45,992 nt of DNA from JBGANR01 sp044222225 (GCA_044222225.1 JBGANR010000031.1:1-45992); one strand, 5' to 3'; positions 15,450-23,792 are shown, counted from the first letter of the stretch. Numbers and translations: made by a program. The notes: generated from the letters alone by a model not told the origin.

Positions 15450-16229
15450 ATGCGTTCATCAGATCGAACACCGGATGCAGGCATCCGGGAGGTGCGGCGC
15501 GAGGCGATCGGCGTCGCTCTCGCCACCAGCGCGTACGGCGTCTCGTTCGGCGCGCTGGCGGTGACCTCCGGGCTCGACGTCTGGCAGACCTGCGTCCTGA
15601 GCCTCGTGATGTTCACCGGCGGATCGCAGTTCGCCTTCATCGGCGTCGTCGCCGCGGGCGGGCTCGCGGCGCTGCCGTCCGCCGTCGCGTCGGCGATCCT
15701 GCTGGGCGTGCGCAACGTCGCGTACGGCATCCGCATGTCGCCGATGGTCGGCCGCGGCCTGCGGCGCCGCACGGCCGCCGCCCACTTCACCATCGACGAG
15801 TCGACGGCCGTCGCCCTCGCCCAAAGCGAGCCGCGCGCCCGAAGCGTCGGATTCTGGGTCACCGGCGTCGGCATCTATCTCGGGTGGAACCTCGCGACCC
15901 TCGTCGGCGCGCTCCTCGGCGACGTCCTCGGCGATCCGACGACCTACGGCCTCGACGCCGCGGCGGCCGCCGCCTTCCTCGCCCTGCTCTGGCCGCGGCT
16001 GCGGAAACGGCAGGCGATCGCGGTCGGCGTGGCCGCTGCCGCGGTGGCGGCCGCGCTCACCCCAGCGCTCGTCCCCGGCATGCCGGTGCTCGTCGCCGCG
16101 GCGGTCGCGATCGTCGTGGGCTGGTTCGACTGGTTAGGACACGCAGGTGAGACGGCACGATCGGACGCGACATCGGCACCGGCGGCCGACCGCGCCTCCG
16201 ATTCGACGCCCCGTGAGGAGCGACCATGA
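15450..16229 (+). CDS. azlC: AzlC family branched-chain amino acid exporter, large subunit
   Basis: A 259-residue inner-membrane protein, the large subunit of the AzlCD-type exporter. Family segments include VALATSAYGVSFGALAVTSG, LMFTGGSQFAFIGV (with one V before), and GVRNVAYGIRMSPMV, then several membrane helices up to VVGWFDWLG. A TTGACA box (15413) and CACGAT box (15437) place the -10 seven bases before ATG 15450, a leaderless arrangement; an ATG at 15441 would add three residues but overlaps the -10. azlD follows with a four-base overlap. Confidence 0.92.
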   Translation: MRSSDRTPDAGIREVRREAIGVALATSAYGVSFGALAVTSGLDVWQTCVLSLVMFTGGSQFAFIGVVAAGGLAALPSAVASAILLGVRNVAYGIRMSPMVGRGLRRRTAAAHFTIDESTAVALAQSEPRARSVGFWVTGVGIYLGWNLATLVGALLGDVLGDPTTYGLDAAAAAAFLALLWPRLRKRQAIAVGVAAAAVAAALTPALVPGMPVLVAAAVAIVVGWFDWLGHAGETARSDATSAPAADRASDSTPREERP

Positions 16230-16540
16230 CGCTCTGGGGCGCCCTGCTGCTGGCGTCGCTCGGCTGCTTCGTCCTCAAGCTCGCCGGCTATCTCGTTCCG
16301 CGCCGAGCACTCGATGCGCCTCGCCCGGCCCGCATCACCGACCTGCTCACCGTCGCGCTGCTCGCCGCCCTCGTCGCCGTGCAGACGTTCGCCGACGGCC
16401 GAGCCATCGTCGTCGACGCCCGGCTACCCGCCGTGCTGGTGGCCGCGGTACTGCTGTGGTTCCGGCTCCCCTTCCTTGTCGTCGTCTTCGCCGGCGCCCT
16501 CGTCGCGGCGGCCCTTCGCGCGCTCGGACTCGCCGCCTGA
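16226..16540 (+). CDS. azlD: AzlD family branched-chain amino acid exporter, small subunit
   Basis: A 104-residue protein with three to four membrane segments (LWGALLLASLGCFVLKLAGY, LLTVALLAALVAVQTF, LVVVFAGALVAAALRAL). The size, position and RITDLLTVALLAALV segment fit AzlD, which pairs with AzlC to export branched-chain amino acids. ATG overlaps the azlC stop. It is followed 26 bases later by a CoA-transferase tail repeat (copy B). Confidence 0.92.
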   Translation: MTLWGALLLASLGCFVLKLAGYLVPRRALDAPRPARITDLLTVALLAALVAVQTFADGRAIVVDARLPAVLVAAVLLWFRLPFLVVVFAGALVAAALRALGLAA

Positions 16541-16566
16541 CGCACAGCGCCGGACGTTCACGCAGA

Positions 16567-16752
16567 TCAGAACCGACCCCAGTCCGGCTCGTCCCTCCCC
16601 CAGGGTCGGGCGAGCTCCGGATACTGCGACGGCCCGTCCCGGTAGATGATCGGCGGTGCGGCGCAGGTGATCGCTCCGGCCTGCGTCGACCCACGCTGAA
16701 CGGTCGGTTCACCCAGCGGGACGCCGGGCGCCGAGTCGGCGGCGCTGTTCAG
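16567..16752 (-). repeat. CoA-transferase 3'-end repeat, copy B (left border of the catabolic island)
   Basis: This 186-bp stretch matches 26094-26279 in the same orientation with only a few visible base differences. On the minus strand it reads the end of the CoA-transferase (PTVQRGSTQAG, PPIIYRDGPSQYPELARPWG, stop), but here there is no gene body upstream. Together with copy C it forms direct repeats around the LacI-controlled cluster. Confidence 0.92.
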
Positions 16753-16776
16753 CAGAAGAGGCTCGCGTCGACGCGG

Positions 16777-16920
16777 CTCGGAGACGAGCACGGCCGCCGT
16801 ACCGGGACCGTCCGCTGCCACCGCGGGCACACCCGCGAGTCGGAGATCGACTGCCCCACGGCCTCTCGTTCGCGTCACAACGATCGGGCGATCCGGCCGC
16901 CCAGCTCATCCATTCGTTCA
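16777..16920 (-). pseudogene. Remnant of a second XRE-cupin regulator gene
   Basis: Three blocks of the XRE-cupin gene appear in the right order with the sequence between them missing: 16777-16812 matches 14844-14880 (cupin end), 16813-16839 matches about 15115-15141 (middle), and 16840-16920 matches about 15310-15390 (start and HTH first helix, ending at the ATG). It cannot encode a working regulator. The upstream promoter is also partly shared, after an inserted stretch. Confidence 0.8.
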
Positions 16921-17000
16921 CGCGGGCCACGGCATCCCGGGCCACCTATCACAAACGATCGTCGGCATGCTGAACACGGGCGTCCGCGCTGGTGGCGCGA

Positions 17001-17048
17001 TTGACAGACCTCGCACGCTCGCCCTAAGGTCAATACAACCGATCTCAA
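17001..17048 (+). promoter_or_regulatory. Promoter and LacI-type operator of the first island operon
   Basis: TTGACA (17001-17006), 18-base spacer, TAAGGT (17025-17030), then two bases and the operator ATACAACCGATCTCAA (17033-17048). The core CAACCGATCTCA is identical to those at 21801-21816 and 25869-25884. The site overlaps the expected transcription start, so a bound repressor would block RNA polymerase. Ribosome site AAGGAAAGGAAGG follows before the GTG at 17062. Confidence 0.8.
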
Positions 17049-17061
17049 GGAAAGGAAGGCG

Positions 17062-18072
17062 GTGGACCGGGCCCGAAGCGGTGATTTTGGCACGATCCGG
17101 GCACGCACCATCGTTGTGGGTGCTTCGCACTGGCATGTACCGCTGTACGCGTCGGCGATCGCTGACGTGCATCGGGTCGTCGGCGTCTCGGACGAGGCCC
17201 CCGATCGGGTGCGCGGCCTCGCCGAACTGTGGGGCGCCCCGGTAGAAGCCGATTGGCAGCGGTTGCTGGATTTGCCGGACGTCGAGTTGGCGTACGTCTT
17301 CGGCCCGCACGATCAGATGGCGCAGACCTGCCAGGCGCTGATCGAGCGGCGCATCCCCTTCGTCGTGGAGAAGCCGTTGGGCACCTCGCTCGCGGAGCTG
17401 CAGCAGGTGCGCCGCGCCGCCGAGGCGGCGGGGGTGGCGGCCGCCGTGCCGCTCATCCAGCGTGACGGCCCGGCGGACCGTTGGCTCGCCAAGGCCGGGC
17501 GGCCGGTGTATCAGCGGCTTTCTTTCGTCGCCGGTCCGCCGGCACGCTACGACCGCAACGGCAACCGGTGGATGCTGGACCCGCGGCGAGCCGGTGGCGG
17601 CTGCCTGGCCAACTTGGGCCCGCACTTCGTCGATCTGTTCTTGCGGCGCAGCGCCCACACGACCGCCGAGGCCACCGCGCGACTGTCCTCGACGCTGCAC
17701 TCGGGCACGGTCGAGGATCACGCGACCGTGGTGCTGACCACACCGGACGGTCGTGAGGCGATCGTCGAGGTGGGGTACGCGTTCCCGCAATCGCAGCTGA
17801 AGCGGTATTGCAGCTACAGCTCTGCGGGCGATGCCGGTTTCGCATCCATCGACACGGACGGGTCGGCCGTTTTCACCGCGGTGGACGGTCGCACGGAGCG
17901 CGCGGTCATCGATGTGGACAGTGATCCCTTGCATGATCCCTTCGTCCGGCAGGTGGCGGCCACCCTCGGTGAGGGGTTTCGTGGTATGCCGAGTCTGGCC
18001 GAGCTGGAGAATGTCATGCGGATCATCTGGCAGGCCTACCAGGCGCACCGAGAAGGGGGACATCATGCCTGA
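17062..18072 (+). CDS. Gfo/Idh/MocA family oxidoreductase 1
   Basis: A 336-residue NAD(P)-dependent dehydrogenase of the sugar/polyol-oxidising Gfo/Idh/MocA family. The N-terminal Rossmann strand reads TIVVGASHWHVPLYASAI (SHWH in place of the usual GxGxxG glycines), followed by the family EKPLGTSLAEL motif (Lys about 105, catalytic) and GGGCLANLGPHFVDLFL in the C-terminal substrate domain. GTG start chosen for the strong purine-rich ribosome site. It is first in an operon with the LacI gene (overlapping by 8 bases) and a VOC gene. The substrate is probably a sugar, sugar acid or cyclitol, from context. Confidence 0.88.
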   Translation: MDRARSGDFGTIRARTIVVGASHWHVPLYASAIADVHRVVGVSDEAPDRVRGLAELWGAPVEADWQRLLDLPDVELAYVFGPHDQMAQTCQALIERRIPFVVEKPLGTSLAELQQVRRAAEAAGVAAAVPLIQRDGPADRWLAKAGRPVYQRLSFVAGPPARYDRNGNRWMLDPRRAGGGCLANLGPHFVDLFLRRSAHTTAEATARLSSTLHSGTVEDHATVVLTTPDGREAIVEVGYAFPQSQLKRYCSYSSAGDAGFASIDTDGSAVFTAVDGRTERAVIDVDSDPLHDPFVRQVAATLGEGFRGMPSLAELENVMRIIWQAYQAHREGGHHA

Positions 18073-19051
18073 TCTGAACATCGACGTGGTCGCGAAGGCC
18101 GCGGGAGTGCACCGCTCGACGGTGTCGCGAGCCTTCTCTCGCCCGGAGGTGGTCAAGGCGCAGACCCGTGAGCACATCCTGCGCGTCGCCGAGGAACTCG
18201 GGTACACCATGAGCCCGCTGGCCCAGGCGCTGCGGTCGAAGACGAGCGCCTTCGTCCCGCTGATCGTGCCGGACATCACGAACCCGTTCCACGCCGAGCT
18301 CGCCAAGACCATGACGGAAGCCGCGGGCGACCGCGGCTATCAGCTGGTGCTGTGCCTCACGGACCGCGACAACGATAAGACGGCCGGTTACCTGACCGCC
18401 ATGCAGTCGCTGTATGCGCCGTTCGGCATCATCGCGCCGTCCACCCGGGTGGACATCGACACATTGGCGAAGTTCAAGTTCGGAGACCGCGTCGTCGTCA
18501 TCGACCGGGTCGACGAGCAGGCGACGGTGCCGAGCGTGACCGTGGACAGCCGCCGCGGCATCGAGCTGGCCTTCGAACATCTACGTTCGCTCGGCCACCG
18601 CCGGATCGGCTACGTCTCGGGTATCTCGGGCACGCACACCGCGCAGGAACGCATGAACGCCTACACCGACCTCGCCGAGGGAGACCCGATCATCCTGGAC
18701 AGCGGCACCGACACCGAGGCCGGCGAGCGTGCAGCCGCACAGTTCGTGGCCATGACCGACCGGCCGACGGCGATCATCGCGGCGAACGACATGACCGCGT
18801 TCGGAGTGATCTCCGCACTCGCCGCTCAGGGCCTGCACGTCCCGGCGGACGTCTCGGTGATCGGGTTCGACGGGCTCAAGCTGGGAGCGCGGTTCAACCC
18901 GGCCCTGACCACGATCTCCCAGCCGATCGCCGACATGGGCCATATCGCGATCGACCTCGCCGAGAAGAAGGCGGCGGACGGATCGGTCAACCACGTCGTT
19001 CTGACGCCGCAGCTGTTGGTGCGGGCCTCGACCGCCGGACCGGCCGCATGA
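18065..19051 (+). CDS. LacI family transcriptional regulator of the island
   Basis: A 328-residue repressor. The N-terminal HTH (residues 4-24) contains VVAKAAGVHRSTVSRAFSRP with hinge region LAQALRSKTS, and the periplasmic-binding-like sensor domain includes VPDITNPFHAEL, HLRSLGHRRIGYVSG, AIIAANDMTAFGV and VSVIGFDG. It lies inside the operon it probably controls: operators with core CAACCGATCTCA occur at three promoters nearby. The inducer is unknown, probably the substrate of the island's pathway. It overlaps the Gfo gene before it and the VOC gene after it (ATGA). Confidence 0.93.
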   Translation: MPDLNIDVVAKAAGVHRSTVSRAFSRPEVVKAQTREHILRVAEELGYTMSPLAQALRSKTSAFVPLIVPDITNPFHAELAKTMTEAAGDRGYQLVLCLTDRDNDKTAGYLTAMQSLYAPFGIIAPSTRVDIDTLAKFKFGDRVVVIDRVDEQATVPSVTVDSRRGIELAFEHLRSLGHRRIGYVSGISGTHTAQERMNAYTDLAEGDPIILDSGTDTEAGERAAAQFVAMTDRPTAIIAANDMTAFGVISALAAQGLHVPADVSVIGFDGLKLGARFNPALTTISQPIADMGHIAIDLAEKKAADGSVNHVVLTPQLLVRASTAGPAA

Positions 19052-19584
19052 CCGCCGACCTGCCCCGGATCCCAGGCGTCCGCCACGCCGACCACGTCGC
19101 GTTCACCGTGCCCGACCTGGAACAGGCCGTTCGGTTCTTCGTCCAAGCGCTGGGAGCGCAGGAGTTGTATCGCTCCGCCAGAGGACCGGATACGCAGTTC
19201 ATGCCCGAGAACTTCGCCGTGCCGAGTGATGCACGGCTCACGTTGGTCATGCTGCGGATGCCGCCCAATCTGAACGTGGAGCTGTTCGAGTGGAACAGCT
19301 CCGACCGCCGCACCGAACATCCTCGACACAGCGACGCGGGCGGGCACCATCTGTGTTTCGTGGTGGACGACGTGGATCAGGCGGTCGCCGTGCTTCGCAC
19401 CATCCCGGGCGTCCGGGTGCTCGGCGACCGCAAGGAGGTCGCCGGCGACAGTCCTCGGGTCGCGGGCAACAGGTGGACCTACTTCCTCACACCGTGGGGG
19501 CTGCTGATGGAGATCGTCGATCGCTCCCGGGTGGCCGACCCGCCCCCCTTGGTCGGCCCCACCGACTGGAACACGACACGATAG
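19048..19584 (+). CDS. VOC (glyoxalase/bleomycin-resistance) family protein
   Basis: A 178-residue protein with two beta-alpha-beta-beta-beta modules: HADHVAFTVPDLEQAVRFFV at the start and HHLCFVVDDVDQAVAVLR in the second half, ending in WTYFLTPWGLLMEIVD. The histidines and the late Glu are placed as metal ligands of VOC enzymes. Members act as isomerases, lyases or ring-cleaving dioxygenases. It is the last gene of the Gfo-LacI-VOC operon (ATGA overlap) and ends before a bidirectional hairpin terminator. Its step in the pathway is not known. Confidence 0.87.
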   Translation: MTADLPRIPGVRHADHVAFTVPDLEQAVRFFVQALGAQELYRSARGPDTQFMPENFAVPSDARLTLVMLRMPPNLNVELFEWNSSDRRTEHPRHSDAGGHHLCFVVDDVDQAVAVLRTIPGVRVLGDRKEVAGDSPRVAGNRWTYFLTPWGLLMEIVDRSRVADPPPLVGPTDWNTTR

Positions 19585-19602
19585 GACGGACCCTTCGGCG
19601 AC

Positions 19603-19622
19603 GGCGGGCCTGACGGCCCGCC
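19603..19622. terminator. Hairpin between convergent VOC and shikimate-dehydrogenase-like genes
   Basis: GGCGGGCC, loop TGAC, GGCCCGCC: a perfect 8-bp GC stem. It sits in the 55-base gap between two convergent operons, so it can serve both. No long T run is present, as is common in actinobacteria. Confidence 0.65.
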
Positions 19623-19639
19623 TCGTCGTGGAGTCGAAT

Positions 19640-20470
19640 TCAGGGCAACCGCGCGATTGCGCGGAGTTCGTCGGGCGTGGCGGTGCCGTAGCCGAAGAAT
19701 TCCAGGAACGCCGGGATCATCTCGAACAGCATGTCGGTGCCCACCTGAATGGTGCAGCCCTTGTCCTTCGCGGCGTGCAGAAAGGGCGTGATCTCGGCTT
19801 TGAGGACCACGTCCCCGACGTAGGAACCGGGTGCGATCCGGTCGACGTCGACGGGCAGCGGGTCGCCGTCTCGCATTCCGATCGGCGTGGCGTTGACGAT
19901 CAGGTCGTAACCCTGGGGATCCTTGGATCCCACCGCGAGTTCCACGTCGGGGAAATGCTTGTCGATGCGTTGGGCGAGCGCCTCGGAGGCGCCCGTGTTC
20001 GGGTCGAACAGTCCGATCCCGGCCAGTCCGATGCCCGCCAGCGACGCGGCGATCGGCGACCCGACGCCACCGTTGCCGACCACGAGGGCACGTTTTCCGG
20101 CAGGGTCGAAACCCTTGCGCAGCACGCCGCGGACGAACCCGGCGCCGTCGAACTGGTCGGCGACGAGTGACCCGTCCTCGCGCCGTACGACCGCGTTGGT
20201 CGCGCCGGCGATTTCGGCGATCGGGCTGACCTGATCGACCAGCTCCATCGTGGTCACCTTGTGCGGCATGGTGACCAGCGCAGCTCGGATGTTGGTCAGA
20301 GTGAAGATCGACCGGAAGAAGGCCGGGTAGTCCCCGGGTTCGACTCCCATCGGGACGACGACCGCATCGACGTCGTTCTTCTCGAACCACGGATTGAAGA
20401 TCAGCTCGGACTTGAACGTATAGGTGGGATGTCCCACGTGGGCGATGAGTTCGGTCGCTCCGCTGATCAT
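19640..20470 (-). CDS. Shikimate/quinate dehydrogenase family oxidoreductase
   Basis: A 276-residue AroE-fold dehydrogenase. The catalytic Lys lies in VTMPHKVTTMEL, followed by GATNAVVRR, a catalytic Asp in QFDGAGFVRG, the Rossmann loop ALVVGNGGVGSPIAASLAG and NATPIGM. The usual shikimate-binding N-terminal SxS pattern is not obvious, so the substrate may be another hydroxylated ring or sugar acid. AAGGAGAAACG precedes the ATG at 20470. It is third in a minus-strand operon with the aldolase and kinase. An aromatic biosynthesis role is unlikely in this setting. Confidence 0.85.
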   Translation of the reverse strand: MISGATELIAHVGHPTYTFKSELIFNPWFEKNDVDAVVVPMGVEPGDYPAFFRSIFTLTNIRAALVTMPHKVTTMELVDQVSPIAEIAGATNAVVRREDGSLVADQFDGAGFVRGVLRKGFDPAGKRALVVGNGGVGSPIAASLAGIGLAGIGLFDPNTGASEALAQRIDKHFPDVELAVGSKDPQGYDLIVNATPIGMRDGDPLPVDVDRIAPGSYVGDVVLKAEITPFLHAAKDKGCTIQVGTDMLFEMIPAFLEFFGYGTATPDELRAIARLP

Positions 20471-20558
20471 CGTTTCTCCTTCGTCGGTGATGCGATTGAG
20501 CCCTCGCTGACGAGAGCGACCGGCCACTGCGACGGCCGGGGTCTGTGGTCGGCGACGG

Positions 20559-21098
20559 TCAGGTCGCAGGCGCGTCGTTGACGATCTCCGACTGACGGAC
20601 GCCGGTCCAGGCGCAGGATCGCTCTCCGTGCTCGGCCCAGTACTCGTCCCAGTGGGCGAGTTTGACGCGGTCTCGTTCGAGGCCTCGTTCTCGGAGCCGT
20701 TGTCGGAGGACGGTCGGTGAGACGCGGACGAAGACCACATCGATGTCGACGGGCGGCCACTCGAAACGTTCCGCCGCGGTAGCGATGAAGTGCGGATCGG
20801 CCAGGTACGGACTGAAGGGCGCGTCGACGACCACCGGACGGCCCAGGCGCAGATTGGTGCCGGCGACGTCCAGGAGTGAGTCGTACTCCAGGGGCAGGAT
20901 GTGGTCGCGGTAGTACGCGTTGGACTCGCGGTCGCCGGGGTCGTAGCCGGCCGCGATGAGGGCGGCCTCGACGAATCGGGCGCTCATCGCGTCCTTGTCG
21001 AGGTAGACGGCGGCGTACTCGCGGGCCAGTCGCCGGGCGATCGTCGATTTGCCGGAACCGGCGGTACCGATGATGATCCGCAGGGTCGGCTCGGTCAT
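20559..21098 (-). CDS. P-loop (AAA_33-like) small-molecule kinase
   Basis: A 179-residue single-domain P-loop protein. Walker A is IIGTAGSGKSTIARRL at residues 8-23, followed by AVYLDKDAMSARFVE and a lid-like region with RVSPTVLRQRLRERGLERD. The fold and size match gluconate-kinase-like and zeta-like kinases. Its ATG overlaps the stop of the KDPG aldolase gene, so I infer that it phosphorylates the acid that the aldolase cleaves, replacing a classical 2-keto-3-deoxygluconate kinase. This role is inference from context only. Confidence 0.78.
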   Translation of the reverse strand: MTEPTLRIIIGTAGSGKSTIARRLAREYAAVYLDKDAMSARFVEAALIAAGYDPGDRESNAYYRDHILPLEYDSLLDVAGTNLRLGRPVVVDAPFSPYLADPHFIATAAERFEWPPVDIDVVFVRVSPTVLRQRLRERGLERDRVKLAHWDEYWAEHGERSCAWTGVRQSEIVNDAPAT

Positions 21099-21742
21099 CG
21101 CCGAGCGTCCCGCACCGCGGCGAGGAACTCCTGGGCGGCGGCGGTGACACGGGTGTAGTCGCCGTCGGGCTGCCAGGCCTTGGTCACGGCGCTGCCCACG
21201 CCGACGCCGGCGACGCCGGCGGCGAACCAGTCCTTGACGTTGGCCGTCGTCACGCCGCCCGCCGGCATGATCGGCAGGTGCGCCAGGGGCGCGAGCACGG
21301 CCTTGGCGTACGGGATGCCCGCGTTCTCGGTCGGGAACAGCTTGACGATGTCGGCGCCGGCCTCGGCCGACTCGAGGATCTCGGTCGGGGTGAACGCCCC
21401 GCTGATCGTGGGGACCTGGTAGCGGTTCGCGACTCGGATCATCTCGGGGTTGAGCTGAGGGCTGACCAGGAACCGCGCGCCGGCGCGGATGCACTCGTAC
21501 GCGGCGTGGCCATCGAGGACGGTCCCCGCTCCCACCGCGACGCCCTCTGCCGTGTACCGCCCGGCCAGCCGGCGGATGAGCTCGACCGCTCCGGGGATGG
21601 ACAGGGTGACCTCCAGTGCGCGGAACCCGCCCTCGATCGCGGCGTGCGCGACGCGCTCCGCGGTGTCCGCATCCGGCAGTCGAATGATCAGGACGGCGCC
21701 GGATTCGTCGATCGTTCGCAGCGTTTCGAGCTTGGTGAACAC
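21095..21742 (-). CDS. eda: KDPG/KHG aldolase (2-keto-3-deoxy-6-phosphogluconate aldolase)
   Basis: A 215-residue class I aldolase that cleaves 2-keto-3-deoxy-6-phosphogluconate (or a related keto acid) to pyruvate plus an aldehyde. Key residues: Arg21 in LIIRLPDADTAE, Glu44 in ALEVTLSIPGA, and Schiff-base Lys134 in ADIVKLFPTE; also SPQLNPEMI and MPAGGV. GTG at 21742 was chosen because a duplicated remnant of this 5' end (25941) has ATG at the same codon. The upstream region is shared with the divergent isomerase operon. Confidence 0.93.
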   Translation of the reverse strand: MFTKLETLRTIDESGAVLIIRLPDADTAERVAHAAIEGGFRALEVTLSIPGAVELIRRLAGRYTAEGVAVGAGTVLDGHAAYECIRAGARFLVSPQLNPEMIRVANRYQVPTISGAFTPTEILESAEAGADIVKLFPTENAGIPYAKAVLAPLAHLPIMPAGGVTTANVKDWFAAGVAGVGVGSAVTKAWQPDGDYTRVTAAAQEFLAAVRDARR

Positions 21743-21769
21743 GCGGACCCCTTCGTCGATAACTCGTGG

Positions 21770-21816
21770 TTGACAGAGCGTCCCATGCTCCATATCGTTC
21801 GTGCAACCGATCTCAC
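21770..21816 (+). promoter_or_regulatory. Promoter and LacI-type operator in front of the isomerase operon
   Basis: TTGACA (21770-21775), 17-base spacer, TATCGT (21793-21798), two bases, then operator GTGCAACCGATCTCAC (21801-21816), which is an imperfect palindrome of form GTGnAnnCGnnTnCAC. The spacing to the -10 is the same as at 17001-17048. The same site lies about 60 bases upstream of the divergent aldolase start and may control both directions. Confidence 0.8.
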
Positions 21817-21891
21817 AGAGGTGATCGTGAACCTCCACCCAGCTCAGAGTGCAAGCGTCGACCGCGTCACGACCAGAACGGAGCAGTGATC

Positions 21892-22794
21892 ATGCGCATA
21901 GCGGGCCACACCCTTGGCACCCCGGAGCAGACGGTGCCGGAGGCGCTCGCGCTGTTCGAGGACGCCGGCCTGGACGCCGCCGAGTTGATCTACCAGGACG
22001 ACTACCGCTCCGGGTTGCCGCTACGTGACCGCCGCGCCGCCGAGCAGGCCCGCCGCGCCGCCGAGGACGTCGGCATTCCGATCGTCGGGATGACCCCGTA
22101 CACAACGGCGATCAACGCCCTCGACGAGCTCCGGTGGCGGGCGGCCGTCGACGAGTTCCGAGGCGCCATCGAGATCGCGCAGATCTTGGGCGCCGACCGG
22201 CTTCGCGTCTACGCCGGCTCATGGCAGCCCGACCAGCCCGACCACGCGGCCCACTGGGGCCGACTGGTCGCGGCGCTGCGCGCGCTGGCGCCGGAAGCCT
22301 CCGCCGCCGGGATACGGCTGTGCGTGGAGAACCACTTCGGAACCATGACGCAGACCGCGGCCGACACGGCCCGGCTGGTGCGCGAAGTCGACCACCCCGC
22401 GGTCCGGGTCCTGTACGACCAGGCCAACCTGACCTTCACCCATGACGAGCCGTACCAGGACGCGCTGCGCATCCAGGGCGACCTGATCGGGCACGTGCAC
22501 GTCAAGGACCTCGTCTTCACCGATCCGGACGCACCCTTCCAGGCGTCCGAGACCGCCCGCGTCGCCGCGTCCGAACGAGCGGTGCGCTCCCGGGTCGTCG
22601 GGGACGGCATCGTCCCCTGGGGCGGCATCCTCGCCGCGCTGTCCACCCTCGGCTACGACGACGTCCTCACCCTGGAATACGAGTACCGGTGGCACCCGCA
22701 GGATCTACCCGAGCCGGCGGTCGGCTTCGCCCGCGGCGCGGAGACCCTCCGGACCCTGCTCGGCCAGGCCGTCACCGCGGAGAGCGCGCGATGA
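21892..22794 (+). CDS. Sugar phosphate isomerase/epimerase-like TIM-barrel protein
   Basis: A 300-residue AP-endonuclease-2-like TIM barrel, the fold shared by xylose isomerase, IolE/IolH, D-psicose epimerase and 3-dehydroshikimate dehydratase. Metal-site segments are seen in IRLCVENHFGTM (Glu), VRVLYDQANLT (Asp), HVHVKDLVF (His) and VLTLEYEYRWHP (Glu). The start ATG reads MRIAGHTLG. It is translationally coupled (ATGA) to a second Gfo/Idh/MocA gene, a pairing usual in cyclitol and unusual-sugar catabolism. The exact reaction (isomerase, dehydratase or eliminase) cannot be told. Confidence 0.87.
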   Translation: MRIAGHTLGTPEQTVPEALALFEDAGLDAAELIYQDDYRSGLPLRDRRAAEQARRAAEDVGIPIVGMTPYTTAINALDELRWRAAVDEFRGAIEIAQILGADRLRVYAGSWQPDQPDHAAHWGRLVAALRALAPEASAAGIRLCVENHFGTMTQTAADTARLVREVDHPAVRVLYDQANLTFTHDEPYQDALRIQGDLIGHVHVKDLVFTDPDAPFQASETARVAASERAVRSRVVGDGIVPWGGILAALSTLGYDDVLTLEYEYRWHPQDLPEPAVGFARGAETLRTLLGQAVTAESAR

Positions 22795-23792
22795 GCGGGT
22801 CGAGCCGGACCCGCGTCGGGGTCATCGGCGCGGGCAACATCGCCGCGATCGCGCAGCTGCCGACCCTGGTCAAGCGGGACGACGTGGAACTGGCCGCCCT
22901 CGTTTCCCGCCGCCCCGATCCCGGGCCGCTGATGCGCCGCTGGGGCTTCGGCGCCGCGTACCGAACAGTCGAGGACATGCTGGCCTCCGAAGAGCTGGAC
23001 GCCGTGTTCGTGCTGACCCCCCGCTCGGAGCATGCGCACGCGGTCGACGCGTGTCTGCGCCGCGGCGTGGACGTGTTCTGCGAGAAGCCGCTCGCGCCGT
23101 CCGTCGACGAGGCCGAGCGCCTGGCCGACCTCGCGGATGAGCACGACCGCATCCTGATGGTCGACTTCAACCGCCGCTACGCCCCGGTGTACGTCGCCGG
23201 GCGGGAGGCCTTCGGGTCGGCCGGCGCCACCTTCTGCGTCGCCCAGAAGAACCGGCCCGGATCGGAATACCGGGCCACGTTCGAGAACGCCATCCACATG
23301 GTCGACCTGCTTCGCTGGTACTGCGGCGGTGAACCGGTCGAGGTCACCGCACACGCCGCGGGCGACGATCCCTGGCAGGAAGACGGGACCACTGCGGTCA
23401 TCCGCTTCGACACCGGCAACACCGGCGTGCTCGTGGCGGCCCGCACCGCCGGCGCCTGGAACGAGAAACTCGACGCCTACGGCGCCGGCCGGTCCGCCGA
23501 AGTGCAGGCGCCGGAATCGGTCTCGATCACCGTCGACGGCGTCACCACCTCCCGCAGCCTCAGCTCCGAGGCGTTCGGCTGGGCCACCGCCACCGAAACC
23601 CTCGGCTTCGCCGAAGCCGTGCACCACTTCCTGGACCGCATCGACGATCGCAGGCCGCCCCTGACCTCGGGGCGGGATGCCGTCGCCACCCAGAAGCTGC
23701 TCGACCGCATCCTCGAGAAGGCGGGGCTGCCGACCTACGAACAAGAGGGCCGCCTATGGGCGAGCCACGCGACGAACGTCGTTCAACGCTGA
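22791..23792 (+). CDS. Gfo/Idh/MocA family oxidoreductase 2
   Basis: A 333-residue dehydrogenase with a canonical Rossmann start, VGVIGAGNIAAIAQLPTL, the catalytic-lysine motif VDVFCEKPLAPSVDEAE, and LMVDFNRRYAPVY in the linker to the substrate domain, where FENAIHMVDLLRWYCGG holds the conserved His. It has a complete GxGxxA-type NAD site, unlike the first Gfo protein of the cluster. It overlaps the isomerase stop and is followed by a strong terminator. It would oxidise or reduce a sugar or cyclitol hydroxyl. Confidence 0.9.
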   Translation: MSGSSRTRVGVIGAGNIAAIAQLPTLVKRDDVELAALVSRRPDPGPLMRRWGFGAAYRTVEDMLASEELDAVFVLTPRSEHAHAVDACLRRGVDVFCEKPLAPSVDEAERLADLADEHDRILMVDFNRRYAPVYVAGREAFGSAGATFCVAQKNRPGSEYRATFENAIHMVDLLRWYCGGEPVEVTAHAAGDDPWQEDGTTAVIRFDTGNTGVLVAARTAGAWNEKLDAYGAGRSAEVQAPESVSITVDGVTTSRSLSSEAFGWATATETLGFAEAVHHFLDRIDDRRPPLTSGRDAVATQKLLDRILEKAGLPTYEQEGRLWASHATNVVQR

